A DNA stretch of 64,000 bases from Leguminivora glycinivorella (lineage: Eukaryota > Arthropoda > Insecta > Lepidoptera > Tortricidae), in NCBI RefSeq assembly GCF_023078275.1, contig NC_062996.1, positions 4,464,001-4,528,000 on the forward strand, written 5' to 3'. The notes beneath the pieces are model-generated. The model did not search any database. It saw nothing but the letters and a program-made list of their open reading frames with translations, and was not told where the DNA came from. The number at the start of each line of letters is the position of its first letter. The first letter of the stretch is position 1. The position numbers and the translations under genes are program-made. Positions 46,601 to 54,494 of this stretch are shown here, piece after piece.

Positions 46601-49600
46601 TCCCTCATTCACCCCAGCATTGTACTAACGGCGGCCCACTACATTGCCAATGTCAACCAGCTGAGGATCCGCGCTGGAGAATGGGACACTCAGACGAAGA
46701 ACGAGCTATATCCGTATCAGGACCGCGATGTCAAGGAGGTGGTCGTGCATAAGGACTTTAACAAAGGTACGTAAGACAGGGCTAGAACTTTTTTTTTATA
46801 CTACGTCGGTGGCAAACAAGCATACGGTCCGCCTGATGGAAAGAGGTCACCGTAATCTATGGACGCCTGCAACTCATGGAGTGTCACATGCGCGTTGCCA
46901 ACCCATTAGAAATTCGTACATTTGTTTTGCTGTGTTAAGTATGTCATGTTACCTTCCTTGACTTCTCAAACTGAACAAGATCAATGTGAATTAAAACCGA
47001 AATAAATTACACATATGAAAGAAAAAGTGACCAAGTCCTCTGGTGCCTGAGGCTGGAATCGAACCAGCGTACTTTCCAATCGCGGGAAATGCCTCTTAAT
47101 CCGCTCGGCCACCCAGGTCACAGCTGTCGAGGTCGAAATTATCTCTCATATGAGTAATCTATACAAGGACTCGTAGCGCCCTCTGTCCACCCCTAGGGCA
47201 GAACGGTATGGTTCTTGCCCCCCGTGTAAACCAAACTCAGGTTGGTTTCGACACAGCTCGAGAGATGGCGCTGCTAAATCAATTCTAATGAACACAAGTT
47301 AAATTATAATCTATTGAAAATATTTCAACTTGTGCTGTCTTAAAGTAGTCACACTACTATGTATATAAATTAAAACCGAAATAAATTACACATATGAAAG
47401 AAAAAGTGACCAAGTCCTCTGGTGCCTGAGGCTGGAATCGAACCAGCGTACTTTCCAATCGCGGAAATGCCTCTTAATCCGCTCGGCCACCCAGGTCACA
47501 GCTGTCGAGGTCGAAATTATCTCTCATATGAGTAATCTATACAAGGACTCGTAGCGCCCTCTGTCCACCCCTAGGGCAGAACGGTATGGTTCTTGCCCCC
47601 GTGTAAACCAAACTCAGGTTGGTTTCGACACAGCTCGAGAGATGGCGCTGCTAAATCAATTCTAATGAACACAAGTTAAATTATAATCTATTGAAAATAT
47701 TTCAACTTGTGCTGTCTTAAAGTAGTCACACTACTATGTATATAAATTAAAACCGAAATAAATTACACATATGAAAGAAAAAGTGACCAAGTCCTCTGGT
47801 GCCTGAGGCTGGAATCGAACCAGCGTACTTTCCAACACACAACACGGGGGGCAAGAACCATACCGTTCTGCCCTAGGGGTGGACAGAGGGCGCTACGAGT
47901 CCTTGTATAGATTACTCATATGAGAGATAATTTCGACCTCGACAGCTGTGACCTGGGTGGCCGAGCGGATTAAGAGGCATTTCCCGCGATTGGAAAGTAC
48001 GCTGGTTCGATTCCAGCCTCAGGCACCAGAGGACTTGGTCACTTTTTCTTTCATATGTGTAATTTATTTCGGTTTTAATTTATATACATAGTAGTGTGAC
48101 TACTTTAAGACAGCACAAGTTGAAATATTTTCAATAGATTATAATTTAACTTGTGTTCATTAGAATTGATTTAGCAGCGCCATCTCTCGAGCTGTGTCGA
48201 AACCAACCTGAGTTTGGTTTACACGGGGGGCAAGAACCATACCGTTCTGCCCTAGGGGTGGACAGAGGGCGCTACGAGTCCTTGTATAGATTACTCATAT
48301 GAGAGATAATTTCGACCTCGACAGCTGTGACCTGGGTGGCCGAGCGGATTAAGAGGCATTTCCCGCGATTGGAAAGTACGCTGGTTCGATTCCAGCCTCA
48401 GGCACCAGAGGACTTGGTCACTTTTTCTTTCATATGTGTAATTTATTTCGGTTTTAATTTATATACATAGTAGTGTGACTACTTTAAGACAGCACAAGTT
48501 GAAATATTTTCAATAGATTATAATTTAACTTGTGTTCATTAGAATTCATTAGAAGATCAATGTGGTCGCATATTATCTATAAATAAAATTTATTCCTTTA
48601 TCTCTGCATTTTCCTATACTATCTAGAGGTTATGGGCCCATCACGCTTCCACTGCGCATCAGTTGACCTCTTTTTCCGTTAAATCGTTAAACCAAACGGC
48701 ATTCAATCAATTTGGAAATTCCACTCCAGGAAACCTGTTCTATGACATCGGCCTCCTCTTCCTGACGTCGCCTGTGGACGCGGCTCCTAACATAGGAGTG
48801 GCCTGTCTGCCTAACCCTGGCGTGAGAGCTGCCGCCGGCAAGCGATGCTTTGCTAGCGGCTGGGGAAAGGATCACTTTGGAAAGGAGGGACGGTACCAGG
48901 TCATTCTCAAGCGGGTATGTTTTATTTATCTTAAATAGTATTTTTTTGCATGCATAATTATCGTCATTGATATCGCTGGTGCGAGGAAACCCTAAAAGAC
49001 ATGTCCTCACTCGATGTACCCAACCGGCGTGAAGTGGGGAAGGATTGGGCAGAGTTTCGATCTCTTGTGTCGGAGGCCAAGATCCTTTTTGGGTCGCTGA
49101 GCCAGTGAAGTATTATTTTTTGCACGCATTTAGTGTCTATTCGACAACCTTATCAAGAGATTTGAAGCAGGATCTTGATCGAGTGTTTGATCAAGGTCTC
49201 GGTTTAAGACTTTTGATGATCAGGCGGAAACAAAGTCATAACGAACTTGGAGTTCAGGCCAAAAGCTGTTTCGGTCCACCGAAACAGCTTGGTCACAGAA
49301 TGGACGAAACCGAAACAGAATGACGTATCGCTTTACGTTTCCCAAAGCGATTCGTCCATTCTTCCATCGGTTTTTGTAACGAGGGACGATGGACAGAACT
49401 TAAGCCTTTTTGGGAACGATCAGTAATTATTAATCTTTACCAATCGTCCGTGCCCCACCATTGTGCTTATATGCGTCGCTAGATCCTCGTCGAAAGATAA
49501 GGTCAATGTGATCAGCCTTAGGTACAACAACATTTTGTGTTATTTATATTTTTTTCCTTGGTTCCAGGTGGAAGTTCCAGTGGTGGATCGCGCGCGTTGC

Positions 49601-50780
49601 CAGCAGGAGCTGCGCAAGACCCGCCTCGGCAAATACTTCGAGCTGCATACCTCCTTCATGTGTGCTGGCGGCGAAGGTGATGACACGTGCAAGGGAGATG
49701 GAGGATCGCCTCTCGTCTGTCCTTCTGAGGTAAGTTATTACTCTCATCTTGCAGCAGAAACTACGTTAGATCCCCTTGGCAAATACTTCGAGTTGCATAC
49801 CTTCTTCATGGGCGCTTATTCGACTTTGCTTTATAGCGTTGGGTAAGATCCGTTTTCGCCAAAAACACGAACAGTCGACCTGTCATATTTCACTCATACA
49901 AGCATAGTACGCGTTCACCTACACGAGCTAAGACTGTGTACTAGGAATGCGCCTCTTTCTATATATTTGATCGCCAGTGTCCGAGGTGTGGCTAAACTGT
50001 GGAATGAATTTGTCGGCTGCGGTGTTTCCGGACCGATAAGACCTTCAAGTCTTCAAGAAAAGAGCGTACACCCATCTTAAAGGCCGACAACGCACCTCCA
50101 ACACCTATGGTGTTTCGGGTGTCATCAGGCGACCTGTGTGCTCGTTTGCCTCCTATCCCATAAAAAAAAAAATTGGCGACACCTTACACAGATCAATATA
50201 AATATAAATACTTAAATAGATAAATATATACTTATATACATAGAAAACATCCATGACTCAGGAACAAATATATGTGCTCATCACACAAATAAATGCCCTT
50301 ACCGGGATTCGAACCCAGAACCGCAGCTCAGCAGGCAGGGTCACTACCGACTGAGCCAGACCGGTTGTCAAAAAAAAACAAGTATACTCTGTCAAACAAG
50401 TCTGTCAGTAAATAAGAACAAAGAAAACTATAGGTATCCTTTTCTCTAGCACCCTAAAGAAAAGGATGCATATAGTTTTCTTTGTTCTAAACTTTCTGAT
50501 TAACAACCTAAGTACTGTAACACGTCAACAAATTAAATTAGTTACCAGTTCTTTGTTCTTATTTACTGACAGACTTGTTTGACAGAGTTTATGTAAAACT
50601 TCCATCGTTTTCCAGTACGAGAAAGACCGCTACATCCAACACGGGATCGTGGCGTGGGGCATCGGCTGCGGCGAACAAACACCAGCCGTGTACGTTGACG
50701 TCGGACATCTCCGCTCCTGGATCGACGACAAAGTCCGCGGACACGGATTCGACGAGAAAGTTTACACTTACCTCGACTAG
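37532..50780 (+). CDS. SPH-B: complete clip-domain serine protease homologue (PPAF-2-like), 8 coding exons
   Basis: Exons join in phase: 37532-37697, 38852-38966, 42674-42773, 45771-45883, 46537-46766, 48730-48914, 49568-49729, 50616-50780 (1236 nt, 411 residues plus stop). All introns are GT-AG. Signal peptide about residues 1-17 ends near SCFAQ; the clip domain has Cys at about 61, 71, 77, 100, 107 and 108. A trypsin-like domain starts at R143/IVG. The active-site triad reads His199 (TAAH), Asp247 (FYDIG) and Gly348 where Ser is expected (GDGGSP instead of GDSGGP). Cys132 probably bridges the linker to Cys267; the usual Cys pair around the active His is absent from both positions. Length fits the family. 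Such proteins are secreted haemolymph cofactors for prophenoloxidase activation, cut but not catalytic. The role is inferred from family; the structure and the Gly substitution are seen directly. Confidence 0.93.
38034..38225 (+). mobile_element. GTGAGGAAACCGG SINE, 3' part
   Basis: In SPH-B intron 1; matches the 3' two thirds of 42825-43109 and ends in a GATGAT tail. Confidence 0.75.
38341..38473. mobile_element. MITE, TATCCGATCCGATATCGG family
   Basis: In SPH-B intron 1, with core CGCCATCTTGGATT inverted relative to 54314-54448. Confidence 0.68.
38852..38966 (+). CDS. SPH-B exon 2 (first half of clip domain)
   Basis: Starts after TTTCAG and ends before GTGAGT. Carries clip Cys 1-3 (SC, ECVPYYLC) and ends DIIR-like as GIIDIR across a phase-2 intron. 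The pattern equals SPH-A exon C. Confidence 0.9.
38999..39112. mobile_element. Palindromic MITE, CCGATTTTTGAGTCTCA ends
   Basis: In SPH-B intron 2, 32 bp past the exon 2 donor. Ends pair as CCGATTTTTGAGTCTCAC / GTGAGACTCAAAAATCGG. A half copy lies in the SPH-B 3' region at about 50799. Confidence 0.75.
39336..39778 (+). mobile_element. 5'-truncated LINE tail with 13-bp target duplication
   Basis: AACATTAAAGTTA flanks it (39323-39335 and 39779-39791). Codes GKRQLQIITGVFTGHYGV and a zinc-knuckle-like CRMCGEEEETVRHLMC, stop at 39680, then a GATAAGATAA tail. The pattern fits the RNase H/C-terminal region of Jockey/R1-type LINEs. An inverted copy lies at 53694-54065. Confidence 0.8.
40211..40402. 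mobile_element. Hairpin MITE, TTAGACTTATATTGACCGGG ends
   Basis: Arms ATAGACCGTGATTACCTTTT fold back; the centre holds CATCATGATCACGGAAAA. Partial relatives at 21385 and 26211-26276. Confidence 0.7.
40775..41325. repeat. Minisatellite, 120-bp units
   Basis: About 4.5 units of CATGGTTCATTGGTACTGG and CCATCATCAGACCCTGAG in SPH-B intron 2. Confidence 0.9.
42280..42440. repeat. Inverted repeat with GACATCTAGCGAA
   Basis: Two TTCGCTAGTTTGC / AGCGACATCTAGCGA modules. The reverse-complement copy is at 62530-62680. Confidence 0.65.
42674..42773 (+). CDS. SPH-B exon 3 (second half of clip domain)
   Basis: Acceptor TTTTCAG, donor GTAACC. Encodes clip Cys 4-6 as ECKSYLDTCCLPP, then a Pro/Thr-rich linker (NPITPAPPVK). 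Ends in phase 0. Confidence 0.9.
42825..43109 (+). mobile_element. Complete tRNA-headed SINE with 18-bp target duplication
   Basis: TTCAAATTACAATTTTTC flanks it (42807-42824 and 43110-43127). Head contains box B GGTTCGAACCCCG; body CATCGTGAGGAAACCGGAC; GGATGATGA tail. Lies 51 bp past the exon 3 donor of SPH-B. Confidence 0.86.
43293..43776. mobile_element. TAGCCGAATGGCA element containing a 320-bp hairpin
   Basis: Outer ends GTAGCCGAATGGCA and GCCATTTGGCTACG. Inside, about 43410-43725 folds almost perfectly (ATAGAGTCCATGATGC / GCATCATGGACTCTAT). The left half of that hairpin recurs at 46325-46515. Confidence 0.72.
43777..44980. other. SPH-B intron 3, no exon recognised
   Basis: No clip- or protease-like frame. 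An inverted GGGTTGCC / GGCAACCC pair occurs near 44250-44300. Confidence 0.4.
45199..45741. mobile_element. hAT-like element ending 29 bp before SPH-B exon 4
   Basis: 543 bp flanked by a perfect 8-bp repeat GAAATGAG (45191-45198 and 45742-45749). Ends CAGTGATCGGTTTTTTGGAT and complement. The CAGTG start and 8-bp duplication are hAT-like. No transposase frame. Confidence 0.85.
45771..45883 (+). CDS. SPH-B exon 4 (linker Cys and activation site)
   Basis: Reads GCGWRNPDGLGFRIVGAADG then FGEFPWMVAILK. R/IVG is the canonical position for zymogen cleavage. The acceptor is preceded by a short T-rich tract (ATTGTTATTATTGTAG); an hAT-like element ends 29 bp upstream. 113 nt long, exactly as the SPH-C homologous exon. 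Confidence 0.92.
45899..46080 (+). mobile_element. LINE/SINE tail, ACCCGCGACTTCGCTCGCG
   Basis: Widespread lepidopteran tail with AATACATCACTCCGTTTTGC and end AATATTAGTATGGA. A second copy, minus strand, is at 57541-57803. Confidence 0.7.
46150..46520 (+). repeat. Two adjoining repeat fragments upstream of exon 5
   Basis: 46150-46318 matches 31485-31650. 46325-46515 matches one arm and the loop of the hairpin at 43410-43725. They end 17-20 bp before the exon 5 acceptor. Confidence 0.68.
46537..46766 (+). CDS. SPH-B exon 5 (active-site His exon)
   Basis: Contains GGGSLIHPSIVLTAAHY with catalytic-position His199, followed by RAGEWDTQT, a hallmark of insect clip SPHs. Donor GTACGT, phase 1. 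In SPH-A the same region is split over exons E and F. Confidence 0.93.
46785..46925 (+). repeat. TACGTCGGTGGCAAACAAGC repeat
   Basis: Common lepidopteran retroposon sequence (CCGCCTGATGG, GTCACATGCGCGTTGCC) just after the exon 5 donor. Confidence 0.6.
46989..48552. mobile_element. Inverted array of tRNA-derived SINE units in SPH-B intron 5
   Basis: Left arm: units of 377-379 bp starting at 46991, 47370 and 47747 (the last cut at 47837), reading on the minus strand. Right arm: two units on the plus strand, 47842-48552. The whole array is bounded by one 12-bp direct repeat, AAGATCAATGTG (46977-46988 and 48553-48564). Each full unit carries a tRNA-like module. Confidence 0.88.
47044..47118 (-). 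other. tRNA-like module of SINE unit 1
   Basis: Box A TGGCCGAGCGG and box B GGTTCGATTCC. D, anticodon (TTTCC/GGAAA) and T (GCTGG/CCAGC) stems pair. Position 33 is G, not T, and acceptor pair 1 is A-C, so it is tRNA-like, not a credible working tRNA. Equivalents at about 47423-47496 (minus), 47955-48029 and 48333-48407 (plus). Confidence 0.7.
48730..48914 (+). CDS. SPH-B exon 6 (Asp exon)
   Basis: Acceptor CCACTCCAG, joined to GNLFYDIGLLFL with Asp247 in the catalytic Asp position. Continues APNIGVACLP and GKRCFASGWGKD. Donor GTATGT, phase 0. The phase and the residue join (NK-G-NLFYD) fix the start. Confidence 0.92.
48972..49108 (+). pseudogene. LINE C-terminal fragment in SPH-B intron 6
   Basis: Frame reads WCEETLKDMSSLDVPNRREV then SEAKILFGSLSQ-stop, resembling the C-terminus of RTE-like LINE proteins. 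Confidence 0.55.
49568..49729 (+). CDS. SPH-B exon 7 (mutated Ser exon)
   Basis: 54 codons beginning VEVPVVDRARCQQEL and ending at GDDTCKGDGGSPLVCPSE. Gly sits where the nucleophilic Ser should be, so peptide hydrolysis is not expected. Acceptor GTTCCAG, donor GTAAGT. Part of this exon is copied at 49771-49814. Confidence 0.94.
49771..49814 (+). pseudogene. Partial copy of SPH-B exon 7 inside intron 7
   Basis: About 43 bp (LGKYFELHTFFMG) duplicate exon 7 codons at 49622-49664 with few changes, 42 bp past the exon 7 donor. No splice sites of its own. Confidence 0.85.
49860..50160 (+). repeat. Retroposon tail shared with the insertion in the exon C copy
   Basis: 49860-49993 matches 10355-10490 (GAACAGTCGACCTGTCATAT, GATCGCCAGTGTCCGAGGTG). 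The rest (CTGTGGAATGAATTTGTCGG) looks like the 3' end of a LINE frame. Confidence 0.62.
50183..50368 (-). mobile_element. tRNA-derived SINE (GACCGGTCT family), copy 2
   Basis: Reverse copy of 18830-19075, with box B GGGTTCGAATCCC and head GTCTGGCTCAGTCGG. Confidence 0.82.
50385..50590. mobile_element. Hairpin MITE, CTCTGTCAAACAAG ends, copy 2
   Basis: Same family as 26541-26690, with an extra 60-70 bp (50496-50550). Its right end is about 26 bp from the exon 8 acceptor. Confidence 0.75.
50616..50780 (+). CDS. SPH-B exon 8 (C-terminal exon and stop)
   Basis: Starts YEKDRYIQHGIVAWGIGCG, the beta-strand and pocket region of S1 proteases, then a typical C-terminal helix (LRSWIDDKVR). TAG at 50778. 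A hairpin element ends about 27 bp upstream of its acceptor. Confidence 0.93.
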   Translation, partial: YEKDRYIQHGIVAWGIGCGEQTPAVYVDVGHLRSWIDDKVRGHGFDEKVYTYLD

Positions 50781-50854
50781 ATGATAATAATGTCTTAGGG
50801 CCAGCCGATTTTTGAATCTCAGCCATTCGATTTCGTGAAATTCGTGCAATAGTA

Positions 50855-52209
50855 GGGGAAGGTGAGGTATAATGATTCCCTTAAGGGAAAAACTTAACTG
50901 TGGCTAAAGCTGAAGACAAAAACCGCAAGATTTCTATTGTTGTAGGTAGTAAACTTACTTGACGTTGTAACTGCACACTTGTTTTTTATTATATGTGTGT
51001 ATTTTTATAGTATTAGAGGTTTTTGATAAAGTTTAGTAAAGGATCATTTTATACACACCCTTGTATAAAATGATCCCTGGGGTAGGGGTAAAATAATCCC
51101 AGGGATCATTTTAAACCCGGCCCTTTATTTATTACGGCCCGGCATTTTATTACGGCCCGTTTGTGCAAACACTCTCGAGTTTTTTGTTGGGACAGTGCAT
51201 ATACTCGTCTCGTCAACATTAAATATCCGATGGGGTGGAAAATAATGTTTTGCTTGCACATTTGCGAAAGTCGAAAAAATTTGTCCACCACAGGCCTTAT
51301 TAAAGGCTCGCGCCCGAGCAGAAGACATCGATTCTGGGGCACGCATCGTAATGTCCGGATGTCTACGTCTAAACTAAATCAACGAAGCCATTCAAGTCCA
51401 ACTTTTCCTTTTTCTTCAGAAAATGGATGAGGTCAATTATTTCTGCCAGTTCGTGAGCTAAGCTTAAAACATCCTGTGTGGTCAGTCCGTACATTCTAGA
51501 CTCCATGTCCTTAATGTAATCAACCAGTTCCTGTTCTTGTTCTAAGTTAAACACAGTTTGTTTGCGACCTAGCTTTTTAGCGGAGCCTACAGCTATTTTA
51601 TTTTTACCTTTGGCTCTTTTTTTTAAAGCCATCACCGGGACCTTAAACTCTACTTGCAGTTTTGTAAGGCATGCCATCTCTGACGGCATCTAATGCCTTC
51701 TGCATTTTGTTCTTCAAGCCAATTTAGGCGATTACTTTTGCGTATATAAATTCGCGGCATGATCTGTAAAAACAACAAATACTAATGGGGTAAAATGATT
51801 CCAGGGATCATTTTAAACACATAGAAAGGCATCGTTTTGCCCCAAACACCAAATTTCTAGATATCGATCAAATTATAACCTTCAAATAACGCGTGCGGTG
51901 ATCGAACATGGCTTAAATATTAGCTAACCGATATTAATACCCTCAAATAACACAATATTTCAATAAATACGAACATGAATAAAGTAATGAAAGTTCAAAA
52001 ACAGGCTTATCTTAGATCAGAGCCACACTTTTTGATTATTTTTTAATAAAATCACGCCGAGCTCTCGCACCGCCATGACACTTGGAGAGGTGACTGGCTC
52101 AGGCGCGGGGAACATGTTTAAAGCGCATTTGGATAGATGGCACTAGTTGTCTCTGATTTAGGGCGGGGGATCGTTTGACCTCCAGGGATCGTATTACCTC
52201 ACCTTCCCC
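50855..52209 (-). mobile_element. pogo/Tigger-like transposon with degenerate transposase
   Basis: 1355 bp with TA on both sides (50853-50854 and 52210-52211), ends GGGGAAGGTGAGGTATAATG and, inverted, GGGGAAGGTGAGGTAATACG. Minus-strand pieces code an N-terminal helix-turn-helix region (GRKQTVFNLEQEQELVDYI; a psq-like DAVRDGMPYKTASRV in another frame) and FNVDETSICTVPTK with the first catalytic Asp of a DDE domain. Frameshifts inactivate it. The start lies near 51757. Confidence 0.82.
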
Positions 52210-52286
52210 TATCTCCACTACTGTTCGAGCCGATATGTAGTTTTGTTTAAGTTAATTACTAAATCTCCCAATGTCACGTACAGTCT

Positions 52287-52588
52287 GGTGCCATAGCCGA
52301 ATGGCATTTCTGAGCATTTCTTTTTTTTTGTCATTTTTTTTATTTTGATTTGTTTAGGGAATTTTAGGTCAATTGTACTTAGAATCACGAGTACTTTCAA
52401 TCTCACTGGGAGAAAAAAAGTGTCCCAGAATTTCCATACATTTTTGTTACTTTCCTCTTTTGTTACCCCACACAACATGTACGGAAAATGGTAACAAAAT
52501 AAGAAAAAAATCGTATGGGACAATTTTTTTAACTACTATATGTATCTACGAGCGTTTCGTTTCGTGAGCGTTTGTGCCATTCGGCTAT
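52287..52588. mobile_element. TAGCCGAATGGCA element with nested hairpin repeat
   Basis: Outer ends ATAGCCGAATGGCA / GCCATTCGGCTATG; inner part 52310-52540 as at 17155-17480. Confidence 0.66.
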
Positions 52589-52677
52589 GTACCCAGAAAT
52601 ATATGACTTCATAGTATACTGAAATGTCATCGCATACATCAGAATTTAACAGCGCCGTCTTGACAATAGCAAAGACA

Positions 52678-52980
52678 TATATATATGTAACTCCGTATAG
52701 ACGGATAAAGTCTAAGAAAAAAATGTTTCTCAAAGTGCTAGAGAAAAATGTACGGTGGCCTAGATGGCGTTACACCTTTGGGTAACGCTCGGCTAGATGG
52801 CGCTAATATTAATATTTGACATTTTAACACATATCAAGCAAACAATATGGGCCAAATTGTCAAAACTGAGGTTGAAAAGTTTTAAGCTTGTGTCGAGAGA
52901 TGGCAGTCTATGCACTGTGATTACATATTTTACTTCGACAGTAACTCTCTATGATACTCGATCCTCTTTGCTATAGATTT
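52678..52980 (+). repeat. Dispersed repeat, CGTATAGACGGATAAAGTC
   Basis: Matches 31485-31800 almost throughout. Confidence 0.75.
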
Positions 52981-53241
52981 GAATCTGTATCAGTGGCAAA
53001 TAAGACATAGAGAGGCAGACAGTTAGGTTTTTTATGTTCGCGTTATAGACCCTGTAAACTAGACCTAAATTAATGACTCCGATAGGTTCTTCTCTGTCTT
53101 GAAAAATATGTCTACAGTAAAAGTGAAAAATACTCAATATTGCAATTAAATAATGGCAGTTTTATGTTTTAATTTAAGCCGGTAATAAATATTTTTTTCA
53201 AATTTACAGTTCTTTTATTTTTAAACCCCTTTAGCTTACTA

Positions 53242-53569
53242 TAGCCTGTCAACCAAATTTTGGCAGTAGCAATGTACATCAAACTAAAGTATGGTATCCC
53301 TATGAAACGAACAAAAACCAGCAATGTACGTCGAACAGCCACAGATATTTTTTTTTCAAGGGGCTCCCTCCTTCCTTACGAATTAGATAATGTATTAAAA
53401 AGGGACGGATATGTGCTAGTCGTTTCTCTTTTTGGTAGGGTGGAGATTTCCACAGATAAGATACAAATGACACGCGAATTTCCACCGATTTTCAAAACTA
53501 GTGTTGCTAGCCCGCGATTTTTCAAATTTGCCGCCTTTTTCTAGTGACAAGATTTGGTTGACGGTCTAT
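53242..53569. mobile_element. Inverted-repeat element, TAGCCTGTCAACCAAA ends
   Basis: TATAGCCTGTCAACCAAATT at the left returns as AGATTTGGTTGACGGTCTATA at the right. Non-coding centre. Confidence 0.6.
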
Positions 53570-53693
53570 AATTACTCCTCATGAGATGGGAGTTGTGTCT
53601 CATTTTGATACTGGTAAGTAAGTAATATTAGAAAAGTCATTGACACATACTGAGACTAGAATAATATATGAGACTGAGATTCTATGAGAATTC

Positions 53694-54065
53694 AGATAAT
53701 CTTATCTTAAATCTGCGGGGGCCCTTACGGATACACTTCGACCCATCGGGATCTTTTGTGCAATTACCCCGCATGATCCTAACGGCCCAGCCACGACATT
53801 GGTGTAAGCGCGACAGCGGTGAGCGGCAGCTATACGTGCGAATGAAAAGTCCCATCGCTGTGTCTCGCTCCAATGTATGGCCGCCGCTTACCGCTGTCGC
53901 GCCTAACCAATGTCGTGGCTGGGCCGTAAGATCCTTCAGCTATTCAGGAGCTTCTCGACCATCTCCACGTATCGGATGATGAGGCTCATGGGTAGCTCTC
54001 TGAAGTCCTTTGGCACCAGGTAACCTGCTCTAAAGTTCTTCACTCTTTGTCTGGCGAATTCAGGC
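53694..54065 (-). mobile_element. LINE tail (as 39336-39778) split by a MITE
   Basis: Inverted partial copy of 39336-39778. The MITE at 53783-53926 sits between ...GATCCTAA and TAAGATCC.... Confidence 0.78.
53783..53926. mobile_element. PIF/Harbinger-like MITE (CGGCCCAGCC ends), copy 2
   Basis: 144 bp, reverse orientation to 7789-7933. The empty site CCTAAGATCC is visible in the LINE at 39690, which confirms a TAA duplication. Confidence 0.88.
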
Positions 54066-54089
54066 AAGGTATTGTTGGTAGGGGTTGGC

Positions 54090-54290
54090 AGAGCACATGA
54101 AACTGCTAAAGTTACAGTAGCACTCTTGGCAAATAAGGGGTTGAAAGAAAACGAAACTCTCGCCTACGCCACAATTTACCCCATATCCCACAGTCGCCTT
54201 CTACGACACCCACGGGAAGAAAGGGGGTGGTGAAATTCTTAACCCGCCACCACACGGGAAACGTTCCATTTTACCTCTCAAGAAAATCTC
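54090..54290 (-). mobile_element. LINE 3' tail with ACACCCACGGGAAGAAAGG
   Basis: Reverse of 58228-58475, which ends in a GTATGTATGTATG tail. Confidence 0.68.
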
Positions 54291-54313
54291 TTCAACCTTA
54301 CTCCGTTACCTTA

Positions 54314-54448
54314 GTTCGTTTTCACATTATCCGATCCGATATCGGATGCCGGAAGGATTTCAAGAGAATAAATCCAAGATGGCGCCTGTAATGTATGGGA
54401 TATTGGGCCTACATCCGATATCGGATCGGATAATGTGAAAACGCACTA
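54314..54448. mobile_element. MITE, TATCCGATCCGATATCGG family, best copy
   Basis: GTTCGTTTTCACATTATCCG to complement, core CCAAGATGGCGCC. Confidence 0.78.
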
Positions 54449-54494
54449 ACATACAATTCCATGCAATTTAGTAGCCGCAATACGACCGGTTTGA

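Noticed and set aside
47044..48407. tRNA genes in the 47-48.4 kb array
   Set aside because: Stems pair and promoter boxes are good, but position 33 is G, the acceptor has an A-C pair, and each module is embedded in a longer repeated unit bounded by target duplications. SINE heads fit better.
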